Below are positions 1 to 7,110 of a stretch of DNA of 8,787 nucleotides, piece after piece (the stretch's first letter is position 1; each line of letters opens with the position of its first letter). Under the pieces are notes generated by a model. The model saw only the letters and a program-made list of their open reading frames with translations. It was not told the origin of the DNA and ran no database searches. Origin of the DNA: DAOUAJ01 sp034433615 (GTDB lineage: Bacteria; Chloroflexota; Anaerolineae; DUEN01). The position numbers and the translations under genes are program-made. The DNA lies in contig DAOUAJ010000188.1 in the NCBI GenBank assembly GCA_034433615.1, forward strand, positions 1 through 8,787, read 5' to 3'.

Positions 1-84
<84 letters not shown>

Positions 85-105
85 CTGAATCTCGATTACA
101 ATATA

Positions 106-134
106 AGTTTATCATGCATCGAGCGATTTGTCAA
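106..134 (-). promoter_or_regulatory. Promoter of tRNA-Leu
   Basis: On the minus strand a perfect -35 TTGACA (134-129) is followed after 17 bases by TAAACT (111-106), a 4/6 match to the -10 consensus. This places the start of transcription near position 99, about 15 bases before the mature tRNA 5' end, a normal leader length. The spacing and location are seen directly; use by a housekeeping sigma factor is inferred. Confidence 0.7.
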
Positions 135-236
135 ACACAAAAGGCCAGTCGCAGGGCTTTTCAACGCTCTGAACCTTCTGATGCAGCACCCTGGCCACGT
201 CCTGACGACCTATTAGGAACATTGGCCCTTCGCGAT

Positions 237-242
237 TATAAT
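237..242 (+). promoter_or_regulatory. Candidate -10 box for the sensor kinase gene
   Basis: A perfect TATAAT lies 69 bases upstream of the kinase start codon. The -35 position is poor: only TTAGGA-like sequence near 213-218 at an 18-base spacing. If used, it would give a 5' leader of roughly 60 bases. It may need an activator because of the weak -35. Confidence 0.4.
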
Positions 243-310
243 AGATCGCACGACAGATTGAGCCTATCGTTTGGATAGAGCGGCACTTACCGGTCGAGAG
301 GAGCAAGACT

Positions 311-1912
311 ATGGAAAAGACCCTGAACATCCTGATCATAGATGACAGCCTGACAGTTTCTCGCTATCTCCATCACGTGCTCACACAGATGGGACATCAC
401 GTCTCCACCGCCAACGATGGAACCACCGGACTCCGATTGTATGAAAAAATGCCTTTCGATCTGATCTTGTTAGACCTGATGTTGCCCGATCTGGACGGCA
501 TCTCCATTCTTAAACAAGTTCGTGCTCGAGACCAAAACACGTGTATCGTAATGGTCACGGGACACGGCGACATCAGAACGGCCATTGAGGCAGTCAGGCA
601 AGGGGCCGATGGCTATGTGGAGAAGTCCCAAATAACCATCGGCGGCGACCTGGATGAGTTTCTACACGTTATCCAGCGCGCTATCGAGATACGGGATGCT
701 CATGTCAGCCGGCTCCGGCTGGAACAAGAGGTACGCCAAAAGAATCGTGAACTGGAAGCTACCGTCCAACAATTGCAACAAGCACGCAACGCTTTGCTCG
801 ACGAGCGGAACAAACTCCAAGAGATCCTCTTCAGTCTCTCCGAGTTAGTGATAGTCGTGGACCGCGACGGCCGCATTATCCTGATGAACCCCTTAGCCGA
901 AAAAGAGCTAGGGATCTCTCAGGAGGAGGCTATCGGGCGAGCGCTCGCTGAGTCTGACGTTCATCACAGGATCTGGGAGAGCGCGCAAGACGTGGTCAGG
1001 ACAGGGGATATACTGCGTACGGAGCTGCCACATTTAAGGACGAAGCAAGATGGCACCGGGCGCTCGTTCAGCGCGACTTTGAATCCCGTCCGCTTGCACA
1101 GTGGGGAACTTCTCGGGGTAGTGATCATCCTGCGCGACATCACTCAGGAGAAGGAGTTGGAACAGATGAAGGCCGACTTCTACTCCATGATCACGCATGA
1201 CCTGCGTAGCCCAGCCACGGCGATCACCGGATTTGTTGAAATTCTGGCCCAAGAGACAATCGGTCCACTTAATTCAGCTCAGAAAGAGATAATCAGCATC
1301 ATTCAACGTTCCGTGCAAAAGCTGCTCAATCTTGTTAATGACTTCCTGGATTACTCGGCCATTGATGCAGGATTTCTGCGGCTGGAGTGCACGGAAACCG
1401 ACCTGGATCAAGTCGTTCGTGAAGCGGTGCGAGAAGCGCAACCGCTGGCCAATCAGCGCCGGCATATGCTTAATATGCACTTACCCGCAGAGCCAGTCCT
1501 TACCTGGGCGGACGGCGAGCGGATGAACCAGGTTGTCACCAACCTCTTGACCAATGCCATTAAGTATACTCCTGAGGGGGGGCATATCTCCGTCGCCCTC
1601 CAGAGTACCCCAGATTCGTTCATCATCGAGGTAAGCGACAATGGGATAGGTATACCCGCCGACCAGATTCCTCTGCTGTTCTCTAAATATAAGCGGGTTT
1701 CTGACGGCCGCACTCGAAATATCCAGGGCACAGGCCTGGGCCTGTTGATTGTCAAGGAGATCGTCAAAGCTCACGGTGGTGAGATTACCGTGGAAAGCGA
1801 GCCAGGGCGAGGTAGCACCTTCCATGTCACATTGCCTCGTAAACGACCAGACAACTCAACACCACAGTATCAGCCTGTGGCCACAGATGGCGAACTCCAT
1901 CAGTCATCGTGA
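311..1912 (+). CDS. Hybrid response regulator/sensor histidine kinase (REC-PAS-HisKA-HATPase)
   Basis: A 533-residue cytoplasmic two-component protein with no signal peptide or membrane segment. Residues 5-125 are a receiver domain: acidic pair D11/D12, phospho-acceptor D55 in LILLDL, T83 and K105. Residues about 130-172 are a Gln/Arg/Glu-rich coiled coil. Residues about 168-280 are a PAS sensor ending in the usual ILRDITQEKELEQMK linker. The H box has H296 in SMITHDLRSP. The ATPase has N box NLLTNAIKYTP (N415), G1 DNGIGI (443-448), F box around LLFSKYKR and G2 GTGLGL (473-478). All catalytic residues are present, so it should autophosphorylate and exchange phosphate with a receiver. There is no DNA-binding domain, so output must go to another protein or to its own REC. 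The ATG has GAGAGGAG 7 bases upstream (296-303). The ligand of the PAS domain cannot be predicted. The neighbouring oxoamine synthase and Crp-type regulator on the same strand are possible partners, but this is only context. Confidence 0.95.
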   Translation: MEKTLNILIIDDSLTVSRYLHHVLTQMGHHVSTANDGTTGLRLYEKMPFDLILLDLMLPDLDGISILKQVRARDQNTCIVMVTGHGDIRTAIEAVRQGADGYVEKSQITIGGDLDEFLHVIQRAIEIRDAHVSRLRLEQEVRQKNRELEATVQQLQQARNALLDERNKLQEILFSLSELVIVVDRDGRIILMNPLAEKELGISQEEAIGRALAESDVHHRIWESAQDVVRTGDILRTELPHLRTKQDGTGRSFSATLNPVRLHSGELLGVVIILRDITQEKELEQMKADFYSMITHDLRSPATAITGFVEILAQETIGPLNSAQKEIISIIQRSVQKLLNLVNDFLDYSAIDAGFLRLECTETDLDQVVREAVREAQPLANQRRHMLNMHLPAEPVLTWADGERMNQVVTNLLTNAIKYTPEGGHISVALQSTPDSFIIEVSDNGIGIPADQIPLLFSKYKRVSDGRTRNIQGTGLGLLIVKEIVKAHGGEITVESEPGRGSTFHVTLPRKRPDNSTPQYQPVATDGELHQSS

Positions 1913-2189
1913 AGCTATCACCTGGGTTGTCACAAACACTTGCGAGACAGGCGGCAAGGTCATGGTTTTGTCTACAACCGTTTGACCTGCTCCCATCAGA
2001 CGGGGCATTGATGGCACAGGCCAGTGCAGCTTGCACATTCGCCTCTTCTGCGGTACGATGATGCTCGTATGCCGCCACGCACATTTCATTCGATTGCAGG
2101 GCATAAGTAGGCGTATCCTGCAGACCAAGGCAATAGAGCTTTCTCGCAGCCTGCCATCCAGTCTGATCTATCGTTTCAGGAGGAGTTTT
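1913..2189. other. 277 bp gap between kinase and oxoamine synthase genes
   Basis: No convincing gene or RNA is seen. The plus-strand frame of the downstream gene stays open back to an ATG at 2031, but the 53 extra residues do not resemble the oxoamine synthase family and have no ribosome binding site. A minus-strand frame runs open through the gap (2438 to 1827), but most of it is antisense to the two flanking genes. A weak promoter-like pair, TTGCAC (2031-2036) and TACGAT (2054-2059) with a 17-base spacer, could serve the downstream gene. Confidence 0.5.
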
Positions 2190-3398
2190 GTGGAAACGCA
2201 GGCCCGAAGCGGCCTTGACTGGCGCATTGCGGAAGTCGTCAAACGTATCGAGCGGGGCAAGGAGGAGGGTCTCTATTATTACCTTCAGCCCATTGAAAAG
2301 ATAAACGGCGCACACGTGTGGGTGAATGGGAAACCGAAGCTGATGTTCGCCACTTACAGCTATCTCGGCCTGCTCGCCCACCCCAAAATTAACCAGGCAG
2401 CCCAGGCAGCAACTGAGCGATTTGGAACAGGGACCCATGGTGTACGCCTGTTAGGTGGCACCGTCACCCTCCACCAGCAGCTCGAAGAGAAGATTGCCCA
2501 CTTCCAGGGTACTGACGACGCCATTACTTACTCCAGCGGATATGTGACCAACCTCGCCACGATCTCCACTCTGGTAGGCCGCAATGACGCTGTAATCTGC
2601 GACAAGTGGGACCATGCTTCTATCGTGGATGGCTGTCTGCTCTCGCGAGCCGAATTCCTTCGATTCCGCCACAGCGATATGGCAGACTTGGAACGATGTC
2701 TGATCAAGACTCAAAACAGGGAGACCAGGTTGGTAGTGGTAGATGCCGTCTACAGTATGGACGGTGACATTACACCGTTGCCGGAGGTAGTTGAGTTGTG
2801 CCGACGTTACAACGCCCGCCTGATGGTAGATGAAGCGCATAGCCTGGGCGTGTTAGGCGAAAAGGGTCGCGGCATCGAAGAGCATTTTGGGATGCCCGGC
2901 GCCGTGGATCTCAAAATGGGGACCCTCTCCAAGACCATCCCGGCCGTGGGTGGATACATAGCTGCCGACCAAAATACGGTAGCGTACCTGAAACATTCGG
3001 CCCGCGGTTTCGTCTTCTCTGCCGCGCTCCCACCGGCTGTCTGCGCAGCAGCCATCGCCGCGCTAGAAGTGATCGAAGAGGAAGGAGCTGCGTTATGCGC
3101 TCGCCTGCGGCGCAACGTGGAACGTTTCATCGGCGGCCTGAAGGCCTTGGGATTCGACACCGGTCTCACAGAAACCCCCATCATCCCGATCATCGTCGGC
3201 TCAGATGACACAGCGATCCGCATGACTAAACTGCTACAGGAAAATGGGGTGTTCGCCTTGCCAGTATTGCCTCCTGCCGTGCCAGTGGGAACCAGCCGCA
3301 TTCGGGCCAATGTGACGGCCGCTCACACGGACGAGGACATTGACCTGGCATTGGAAATCTTCGCGTACGCAGGAAGGGCGCTCAAGTTGATCCCGTGA
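2190..3398 (+). CDS. PLP-dependent alpha-oxoamine synthase (Kbl/BioF/SPT/CqsA-type acyltransferase)
   Basis: This enzyme should condense an amino acid with an acyl-CoA or acyl-ACP, with loss of CO2 or cleavage, to give an alpha-amino (or alpha-hydroxy) ketone. GTG at 2190 is chosen as start because AGGAGG (2178-2183) lies 6 bases before it and the resulting 402 residues match the usual family length of about 390-410. Motifs, numbered from that start: glycine-rich GTHGVRLLGGT (81-91); SSGYVTNLA (115-123); H142 in DHASIVDG, predicted to stack on the PLP ring; VYSMDGD (187-193); D214 and H217 in DEAHSLGVLG, contacting the cofactor; Schiff-base K248 in MGTLSKT; and the C-terminal RIRANVTAAHT (370-380). 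All catalytic residues are intact. Family members include glycine C-acetyltransferase (Kbl), BioF, serine palmitoyltransferase, ALA synthase and the signal synthases CqsA/LqsA. No threonine dehydrogenase, biotin, heme or acyl carrier protein gene is next to it, so the substrate is open. Confidence 0.93.
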   Translation: METQARSGLDWRIAEVVKRIERGKEEGLYYYLQPIEKINGAHVWVNGKPKLMFATYSYLGLLAHPKINQAAQAATERFGTGTHGVRLLGGTVTLHQQLEEKIAHFQGTDDAITYSSGYVTNLATISTLVGRNDAVICDKWDHASIVDGCLLSRAEFLRFRHSDMADLERCLIKTQNRETRLVVVDAVYSMDGDITPLPEVVELCRRYNARLMVDEAHSLGVLGEKGRGIEEHFGMPGAVDLKMGTLSKTIPAVGGYIAADQNTVAYLKHSARGFVFSAALPPAVCAAAIAALEVIEEEGAALCARLRRNVERFIGGLKALGFDTGLTETPIIPIIVGSDDTAIRMTKLLQENGVFALPVLPPAVPVGTSRIRANVTAAHTDEDIDLALEIFAYAGRALKLIP

Positions 3399-3453
3399 CT
3401 GCTCTTTCCCCATGGATTGACTGAAGTAAGCTTGCTATAGGAGGAGAGGGGCA

Positions 3454-4122
3454 ATGAGTCTGGATAAGCTGGCTTATCTACAAGACTTAGAGATTTTCCA
3501 GGATCTCAGCCCCAAGGAGATGGCAGAACTGGACCACATCACCACGGTGAGCTCCGTAGAAAAGGGTAAGGTTTTCTACCGACCGGAAGAGGTAGGGGAA
3601 GTTCTGTTCATCCTGAAAAAGGGCCGGGTACAACTCTACCGCATATCTCCAGAAGGCAAGAAACTGGTAATTGCCACGTTAGGACCGGGCAGCATCTTTG
3701 GAGAGATGGCACTGATCGGTCAACAGATGCATAATACCTTCGCCGAAGCAGTGGAGGATTGCCAGATCTGCGTGATGAGTCGAACAGATCTGGAGCGTCT
3801 GATTCTGCACAAGCCACAGGTGGCACTGCGTGTGCTGGACACAACCGGACGGCGACTGCGATCTGCGGAAGAACGGTTGGAGGACATGGCGTTTAAGGGC
3901 ATCCCTGCCCGACTGGCATCCCTCTTGCTACGGCTGGCTGAGGAGCAAGGGAACGTCATCACTGGGTTGACACACCAGGACCTGGCAGAGATGGTAGGTA
4001 CGTATCGAGAGACGACGACTCAAGTATTAAACGATCTCAAGGCAGAGGGATTGATTGATATTGGCCGCAAGCGGATTACGATTCTAGATCCTGAGGCGCT
4101 GCAAGCCATTGCAGAGAGTTGA
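3454..4122 (+). CDS. Crp/Fnr family transcriptional regulator
   Basis: A 222-residue DNA-binding regulator. Residues about 12-125 form the cyclic-nucleotide-binding-type beta barrel (FGEMALIG at 82-89 is the pocket loop). Residues about 128-148 form the dimer helix. The C-terminal winged helix-turn-helix spans about 172-201 (LTHQDLAEMVG then YRETTTQVLNDL, ending EGLI). In an ungapped alignment to E. coli CRP from memory, the cAMP-phosphate contacts R82 and S83 fall on N94 and T95, so cAMP binding as in CRP is doubtful. In the recognition helix R180 and E181 are kept as R185 and E186, while R185 is Q190, so the DNA target may differ from the CRP box. There is no N-terminal Cys cluster, so it is not an FNR-type iron-sulfur sensor. 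AGGAGGAG (3439-3446) precedes ATG 3454. It starts 55 bases after the oxoamine synthase on the same strand, so co-transcription is plausible. Confidence 0.95.
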   Translation: MSLDKLAYLQDLEIFQDLSPKEMAELDHITTVSSVEKGKVFYRPEEVGEVLFILKKGRVQLYRISPEGKKLVIATLGPGSIFGEMALIGQQMHNTFAEAVEDCQICVMSRTDLERLILHKPQVALRVLDTTGRRLRSAEERLEDMAFKGIPARLASLLLRLAEEQGNVITGLTHQDLAEMVGTYRETTTQVLNDLKAEGLIDIGRKRITILDPEALQAIAES

Positions 4123-4132
4123 AGGTTCGCAA

Positions 4133-4150
4133 CCAGCGGAGGGCGGCTGG
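4133..4150. terminator. Short hairpin between convergent genes
   Basis: CCAGC (4133-4137) pairs with GCTGG (4146-4150) across an 8-base loop, in the 48 bp gap between the convergent regulator and phosphoesterase genes. There is no T-run on either side, so a Rho-independent terminator is doubtful. Its position between two converging stop codons is the main support. Confidence 0.25.
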
Positions 4151-4170
4151 CAGGTTCAGTGGAGGTGTGA

Positions 4171-4821
4171 TTACACGGCTACTCGCACCAGGCTGACCCG
4201 GCGCGGAGGAGTCCACAGTGCATAACACGCCCCCTGGCCATTCCGTGGACTCCCTACGCTACCTACTCCCACCAGGTAGCGACTGCCGTCCGCCAACAGA
4301 TCAAGATCGGTGGTTCGTATATGCTCTAACAAGCCCCCCGGTTTCCATCGCCATACCTCTTGGACATGGGTATGCCCATGAAACGCCACCCGTGCCTTCA
4401 CCGTTTCCAACGCAGCCCACGCTCGCCAGCGCGCTCCAGTATCCCGATCCAGCGACGGGAACAGACTCAGCCAGTGCAGGCCGTGTTGCTGACGGTATAT
4501 TGCCGTGGCTTCTACCGTGTCCACCCCTTCTGGCCACTCGGGTGAAGCATGAGCTGCTATCCCTTGGTTTTCCATCCATAGAGGGGGCCAGGACCGCACC
4601 CAAGGCTGAAGGCTCTCCGCGATCTGCTGCCAGCCTGACACTTCCCAATTGCCGAAGACGCACTCTGCCCCGACCGCGGCCAGGACACCCAAACAGGCCG
4701 AACTCCCCACATCACCCAAACACACGAAACGGCGTGCTCCGCGCCGGCGAGCATCCGCCAGGACAGCCTCCAGCGCAGCCAGGTGACCATGCACATCGGA
4801 GAGAAAAGCGATCACGGGCAA
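4171..4821 (-). CDS. Metallophosphoesterase (calcineurin-like, YfcE/ApaH-type superfamily)
   Basis: A 216-residue phosphohydrolase with a two-metal active site; phosphomonoester, phosphodiester or dinucleotide substrates are all possible. Motifs in order: D9 and H11 in SDVHGH, D37 in CLGDVG, N58 in GNWE (Trp where His or Cys is common in GNHD/GNCD), H91 in AAHASP, and H150/H152 in FHGHTH. A C-terminal VGVGSVGSPRNG (185-196) is typical of YfcE-like enzymes. No signal peptide, so cytosolic. The start is taken as TTG at 4821, with AGGGAG 5 bases upstream on the minus strand; GTG two codons further in is an alternative. It lies alone on the minus strand, convergent with the Crp-type gene and divergent from the dehydratase cluster, so its partner pathway cannot be read from context. 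Confidence 0.93.
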   Translation of the reverse strand: MPVIAFLSDVHGHLAALEAVLADARRRGARRFVCLGDVGSSACLGVLAAVGAECVFGNWEVSGWQQIAESLQPWVRSWPPLWMENQGIAAHASPEWPEGVDTVEATAIYRQQHGLHWLSLFPSLDRDTGARWRAWAALETVKARVAFHGHTHVQEVWRWKPGGLLEHIRTTDLDLLADGSRYLVGVGSVGSPRNGQGACYALWTPPRRVSLVRVAV

Positions 4822-4932
4822 ACTTGCTCCCTATTCTCGATCAGATCAAAGGAGTCTTCATCGTCTTCGATACAATTCCCCCACATATTACGATAGTTCG
4901 ACAAGACAGGCAAAGAGAGCCTAATTCAGACA

Positions 4933-4949
4933 CACAACGCCAGGTTGTG
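4933..4949. promoter_or_regulatory. Candidate operator, CACAAC-N5-GTTGTG
   Basis: A perfect 6 bp inverted repeat around a 5-base centre (GCCAG), placed 11 bases before a possible -35 (TTGCAT, 4961-4966) of the dehydratase cluster. The size and symmetry fit a dimeric repressor or activator site. Which regulator would bind is unknown. The core does not match a CRP box closely (TGTGA-N6-TCACA). Confidence 0.35.
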
Positions 4950-4960
4950 GGATCAGCCAC

Positions 4961-4989
4961 TTGCATAATAGAGCGTTTTGGGATAATGT
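4961..4989 (+). promoter_or_regulatory. Weak candidate promoter of the catabolic cluster
   Basis: TTGCAT (4961-4966) is followed by GATAAT (4982-4987, 15-base spacer) or TAATGT (4984-4989, 17-base spacer). Either pairing is imperfect, so the promoter may depend on an activator. It would give a leader of about 110 bases before the ATG at 5105. Confidence 0.3.
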
Positions 4990-5104
4990 AGGGTCACTTC
5001 CTTTCGGTAGTTCCAACGCGGTTCGCGTGTCAGGGGTCAATCACCGTCACTTACTCGATTTAACGCCTTTCTCTTAATCTCACAGGAAACAAGGAGGCTT
5101 GGCC

Positions 5105-6277
5105 ATGAAAATCACCGATCTCAAGACTGCCGTGATCCAGGGCAACTTCGAGTGGATCCTGGTCCGGGTGTACACCGATGAAGGCATCATTGGGATGGGC
5201 GAATGTTACTGGGGTGCCGGCGTAGAGACCATCGTGCGCCGCATGAAGCCGTTGTTAGTGGACGAAGACCCACACAACATTGACTGGTTGTATCAAAAGA
5301 TGGTACGCGGGATGTCCGGGGCTGGCTCCACCGGCGGCGCTGTCGTGGCCGCCATCAGCGGCATCGAGCTGGCACTTTGGGACATCAAGGGCCAGGCGCT
5401 GAACACGCCGATTTATAATCTGTTGGGAGGCCGCTACCGCGAGCGCATCCGTGTGTATGCCGATTGTGGCCACGGCAATGAGCCCACACCGGCGTCGTGG
5501 GCGGAGAAAGCCCGCCAGGTGGTTGCCAACGGGTTCACTGCGATCAAATTCGACATTGATAATGTGGATCCGGAGCAGTTCGTTGAGCCGTATCACGTGG
5601 GGGTCGGAAAGTGGAAAGGGTGGTTGCAAGGGCAACAGCGCCCCATCTCTCGCCGGGAAATGGACCTGATGATAAACCTGGTTGGAGCGGTGCGAGAGGC
5701 CATCGGCCCGTACATTGATCTGGCAATTGACTGCCACTGGAACTATAGCCCGCGCGACGTCATCAAACTGGCTCAGGAACTGGAGCCATTCAACTTGATG
5801 TGGCTGGAAGACCCTACACCCCCCGATAACATCGAAGCTCTGAAGCGGGTGACCGATCGCTCACCCGTACCTATCTGCTCCGGTGAGAACCATTACACCC
5901 GCCACGGACTGCGCCCTATGATCACCACGCAGGCAGTGGACATCGTTCAACCAGATGTTCCCAAAGTTGGCGGGCTTCTGGAAGCCAAGAAGATTGCCGA
6001 CCTGGCGGACATCTATTATATCCCCATGGCCGCCCACAATGTTTCCAGCCCCTTTGCGACCATGGCCGCCTGTCATGCCTGTGCTGGCATGCGCAACTTC
6101 ATCGTCTTGGAGTTCCACGGGCAAGACGTAACATGGTGGAATGATCTGGTCGAAGGTAACCAGCCCCTGATCCAGAACGGTTACATCACACTGCCCGATA
6201 AACCCGGCCTGGGGATCACGTTAAATGAGGACGTGGCTCGAGCACACCTACAAGCCGGTAGCACCTTTTTTGAGTGA
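5105..6277 (+). CDS. Mandelate racemase/muconate lactonizing enzyme family, probable acid-sugar dehydratase
   Basis: A 390-residue enolase-superfamily enzyme, expected to abstract the proton alpha to a carboxylate and in this subgroup usually to dehydrate an aldonic or aldaric acid to a 2-keto-3-deoxy acid. The N-terminal capping domain is residues 1-120; the barrel domain has K148 (AIKFD), Mg ligands D209 (DCHWNY), E235 (WLEDPTPPDN) and E261 (CSGENHYTRHG), and likely general acid/base residues H211 and H311 (AAHNVSSPF), with E336 near the end. The D-x-H arrangement resembles the galactonate/mannonate-type dehydratases rather than muconate cycloisomerases. An extra segment of about 30 residues (155-185) follows the second barrel strand and may shape the substrate pocket. 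ATG at 5105 is preferred over TTG at 5099 because AAGGAGG (5091-5097) is 7 bases before it. First gene of a three-gene series with two aldolase-type genes. The exact substrate cannot be assigned. Confidence 0.94.
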   Translation: MKITDLKTAVIQGNFEWILVRVYTDEGIIGMGECYWGAGVETIVRRMKPLLVDEDPHNIDWLYQKMVRGMSGAGSTGGAVVAAISGIELALWDIKGQALNTPIYNLLGGRYRERIRVYADCGHGNEPTPASWAEKARQVVANGFTAIKFDIDNVDPEQFVEPYHVGVGKWKGWLQGQQRPISRREMDLMINLVGAVREAIGPYIDLAIDCHWNYSPRDVIKLAQELEPFNLMWLEDPTPPDNIEALKRVTDRSPVPICSGENHYTRHGLRPMITTQAVDIVQPDVPKVGGLLEAKKIADLADIYYIPMAAHNVSSPFATMAACHACAGMRNFIVLEFHGQDVTWWNDLVEGNQPLIQNGYITLPDKPGLGITLNEDVARAHLQAGSTFFE

Positions 6278-6343
6278 TTTTCTCCCTTGCACCCTGACCT
6301 ACCCGCAGTCCAGGGCAGGCGATCATACAGGAGATGATTCAAG

Positions 6344-7039
6344 ATGCAATACCCTATCTCTATCGCCGAAATGGCAGCTCGTTACCGCAGATGCGCCGCA
6401 GCCTCCATCTATGACACGCTGGATAAGATGGGGCTGCCCAATCAATGCCTATCACTGAGCATCAAGCCGTTAACTTATGAGATGCGCGTGGCTGGCCCGG
6501 CCTTTACCGTGCGCGGCGCGCGTGAGCCACGCACGGGGGAGGAGCTGCCCCAGAGCAAGAAGTTCGCCAACTGGGGTATCTTTAAGGCTATGTTCCCAGG
6601 TTGCGTTGTCGTCATCAATGCCGAAAAGGAAGATCAGTCGGGCCATTGGGGCGAGATGATGAGCTATACTGCCAGACAACATGGGGCCACAGGTGTCGTC
6701 ATTGACGGCGGTATTCGTGATCTGGCTGGTCTGCTACGCATCCCCGATTGGCCCGTGTTTGTCCGTTACACAACCCCTGTCGAGTCAGCAAAGCGCTGGC
6801 GGGCGGAAGACTTCATGGTTCCTATTTTTATGAGTGGAACCCTCACCCGGTTGGTGCGCGTAGATCCGGGAGACTGGATCGTGGGTGATGCCGACGGCGT
6901 CATGGTCATCCCGCAGGACATCGCCTACGAGACGCTGCTGAAAGTTGAAGAGGTGGAACGGAAAGAAGAAGGCACGCGTCGGGACCTGGCAGCGGGCGTG
7001 CCTGTCGAGGAGGTGTTCGCCCGCTATGGCCGCATGTAA
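6344..7039 (+). CDS. RraA-like family protein (HMG/CHA aldolase or oxaloacetate decarboxylase type)
   Basis: 231 residues, the size of 4-hydroxy-4-methyl-2-oxoglutarate/4-carboxy-4-hydroxy-2-oxoadipate aldolases and longer than RNase E inhibitor RraA (about 160). The family core is clear: SIYDTLDKMG near the N-terminus (21-30), GHWGEMMSYTA (100-110), the signature GVVIDGGIRD (117-126) with R125 and D126 that bind substrate carboxylate and metal-bound water, and GDADGVMVIP (181-190). Such enzymes are Mg-dependent retro-aldolases or decarboxylases of 2-keto acids. The C-terminal 195-231 is a charged helix. Start ATG 6344 has CAGGAGA (6328-6334) 9 bases upstream. It lies 66 bp after the dehydratase, so it probably acts on the dehydratase product or the next intermediate. 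Older names (dimethylmenaquinone methyltransferase, MenG) are misleading. Confidence 0.93.
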   Translation: MQYPISIAEMAARYRRCAAASIYDTLDKMGLPNQCLSLSIKPLTYEMRVAGPAFTVRGAREPRTGEELPQSKKFANWGIFKAMFPGCVVVINAEKEDQSGHWGEMMSYTARQHGATGVVIDGGIRDLAGLLRIPDWPVFVRYTTPVESAKRWRAEDFMVPIFMSGTLTRLVRVDPGDWIVGDADGVMVIPQDIAYETLLKVEEVERKEEGTRRDLAAGVPVEEVFARYGRM

Positions 7040-7051
7040 AGCCCAAGAGGG

Positions 7052-7067
7052 AGATGACTTGTCATCT
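7052..7067. repeat. Perfect 7 bp dyad AGATGAC-TT-GTCATCT
   Basis: Lies in the 71 bp gap between the RraA-like gene and the class II aldolase gene. In RNA it forms a short tight hairpin; in DNA it could be a protein site. There is no T-run after it, so it is unlikely to terminate transcription. It may act as an intercistronic processing or stability element. Confidence 0.4.
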
Positions 7068-7110
7068 TCAATGATACAAGGGTGAGCAAGAGGAGGTTCT
7101 AAGCATACCC

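Larger units (their letters stand above)
4822..5104. other. Divergent control region, phosphoesterase and dehydratase genes
   Basis: This 283 bp gap holds no gene. It contains a 17 bp dyad (4933-4949), a promoter-like GATAAT (4982-4987), a small ACGCG-GTT-CGCGT hairpin (5016-5028) and two copies of GGGTCA (4991-4996 and 5034-5039). The plus-strand frame open from 4218 to 4991 is antisense to the phosphoesterase and is not a gene. Divergent transcription starts must lie here for the genes on both sides. Confidence 0.6.

Noticed and set aside
142..196. GGCCAG/CTGGCC inverted repeat upstream of the kinase
   Set aside because: Only 6 bp across a loop of over 40 bases, with no neighbouring site that gives it a role; likely chance.
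2031..2189. N-terminal extension of the oxoamine synthase from ATG 2031
   Set aside because: The extra 53 residues do not resemble the family, and the GTG at 2190 has a near-perfect AGGAGG at the right distance and gives the normal protein length.
1827..2438. Minus-strand open frame of 203 codons
   Set aside because: Most of it is antisense to the kinase 3' end and the oxoamine synthase 5' end, it shows no recognisable domain, and no ribosome binding site was seen.
4218..4991. Plus-strand 257-codon frame
   Set aside because: It is antisense to the metallophosphoesterase, which has all its catalytic motifs; the frame is Pro/Arg/His-rich in the way of a shadow.
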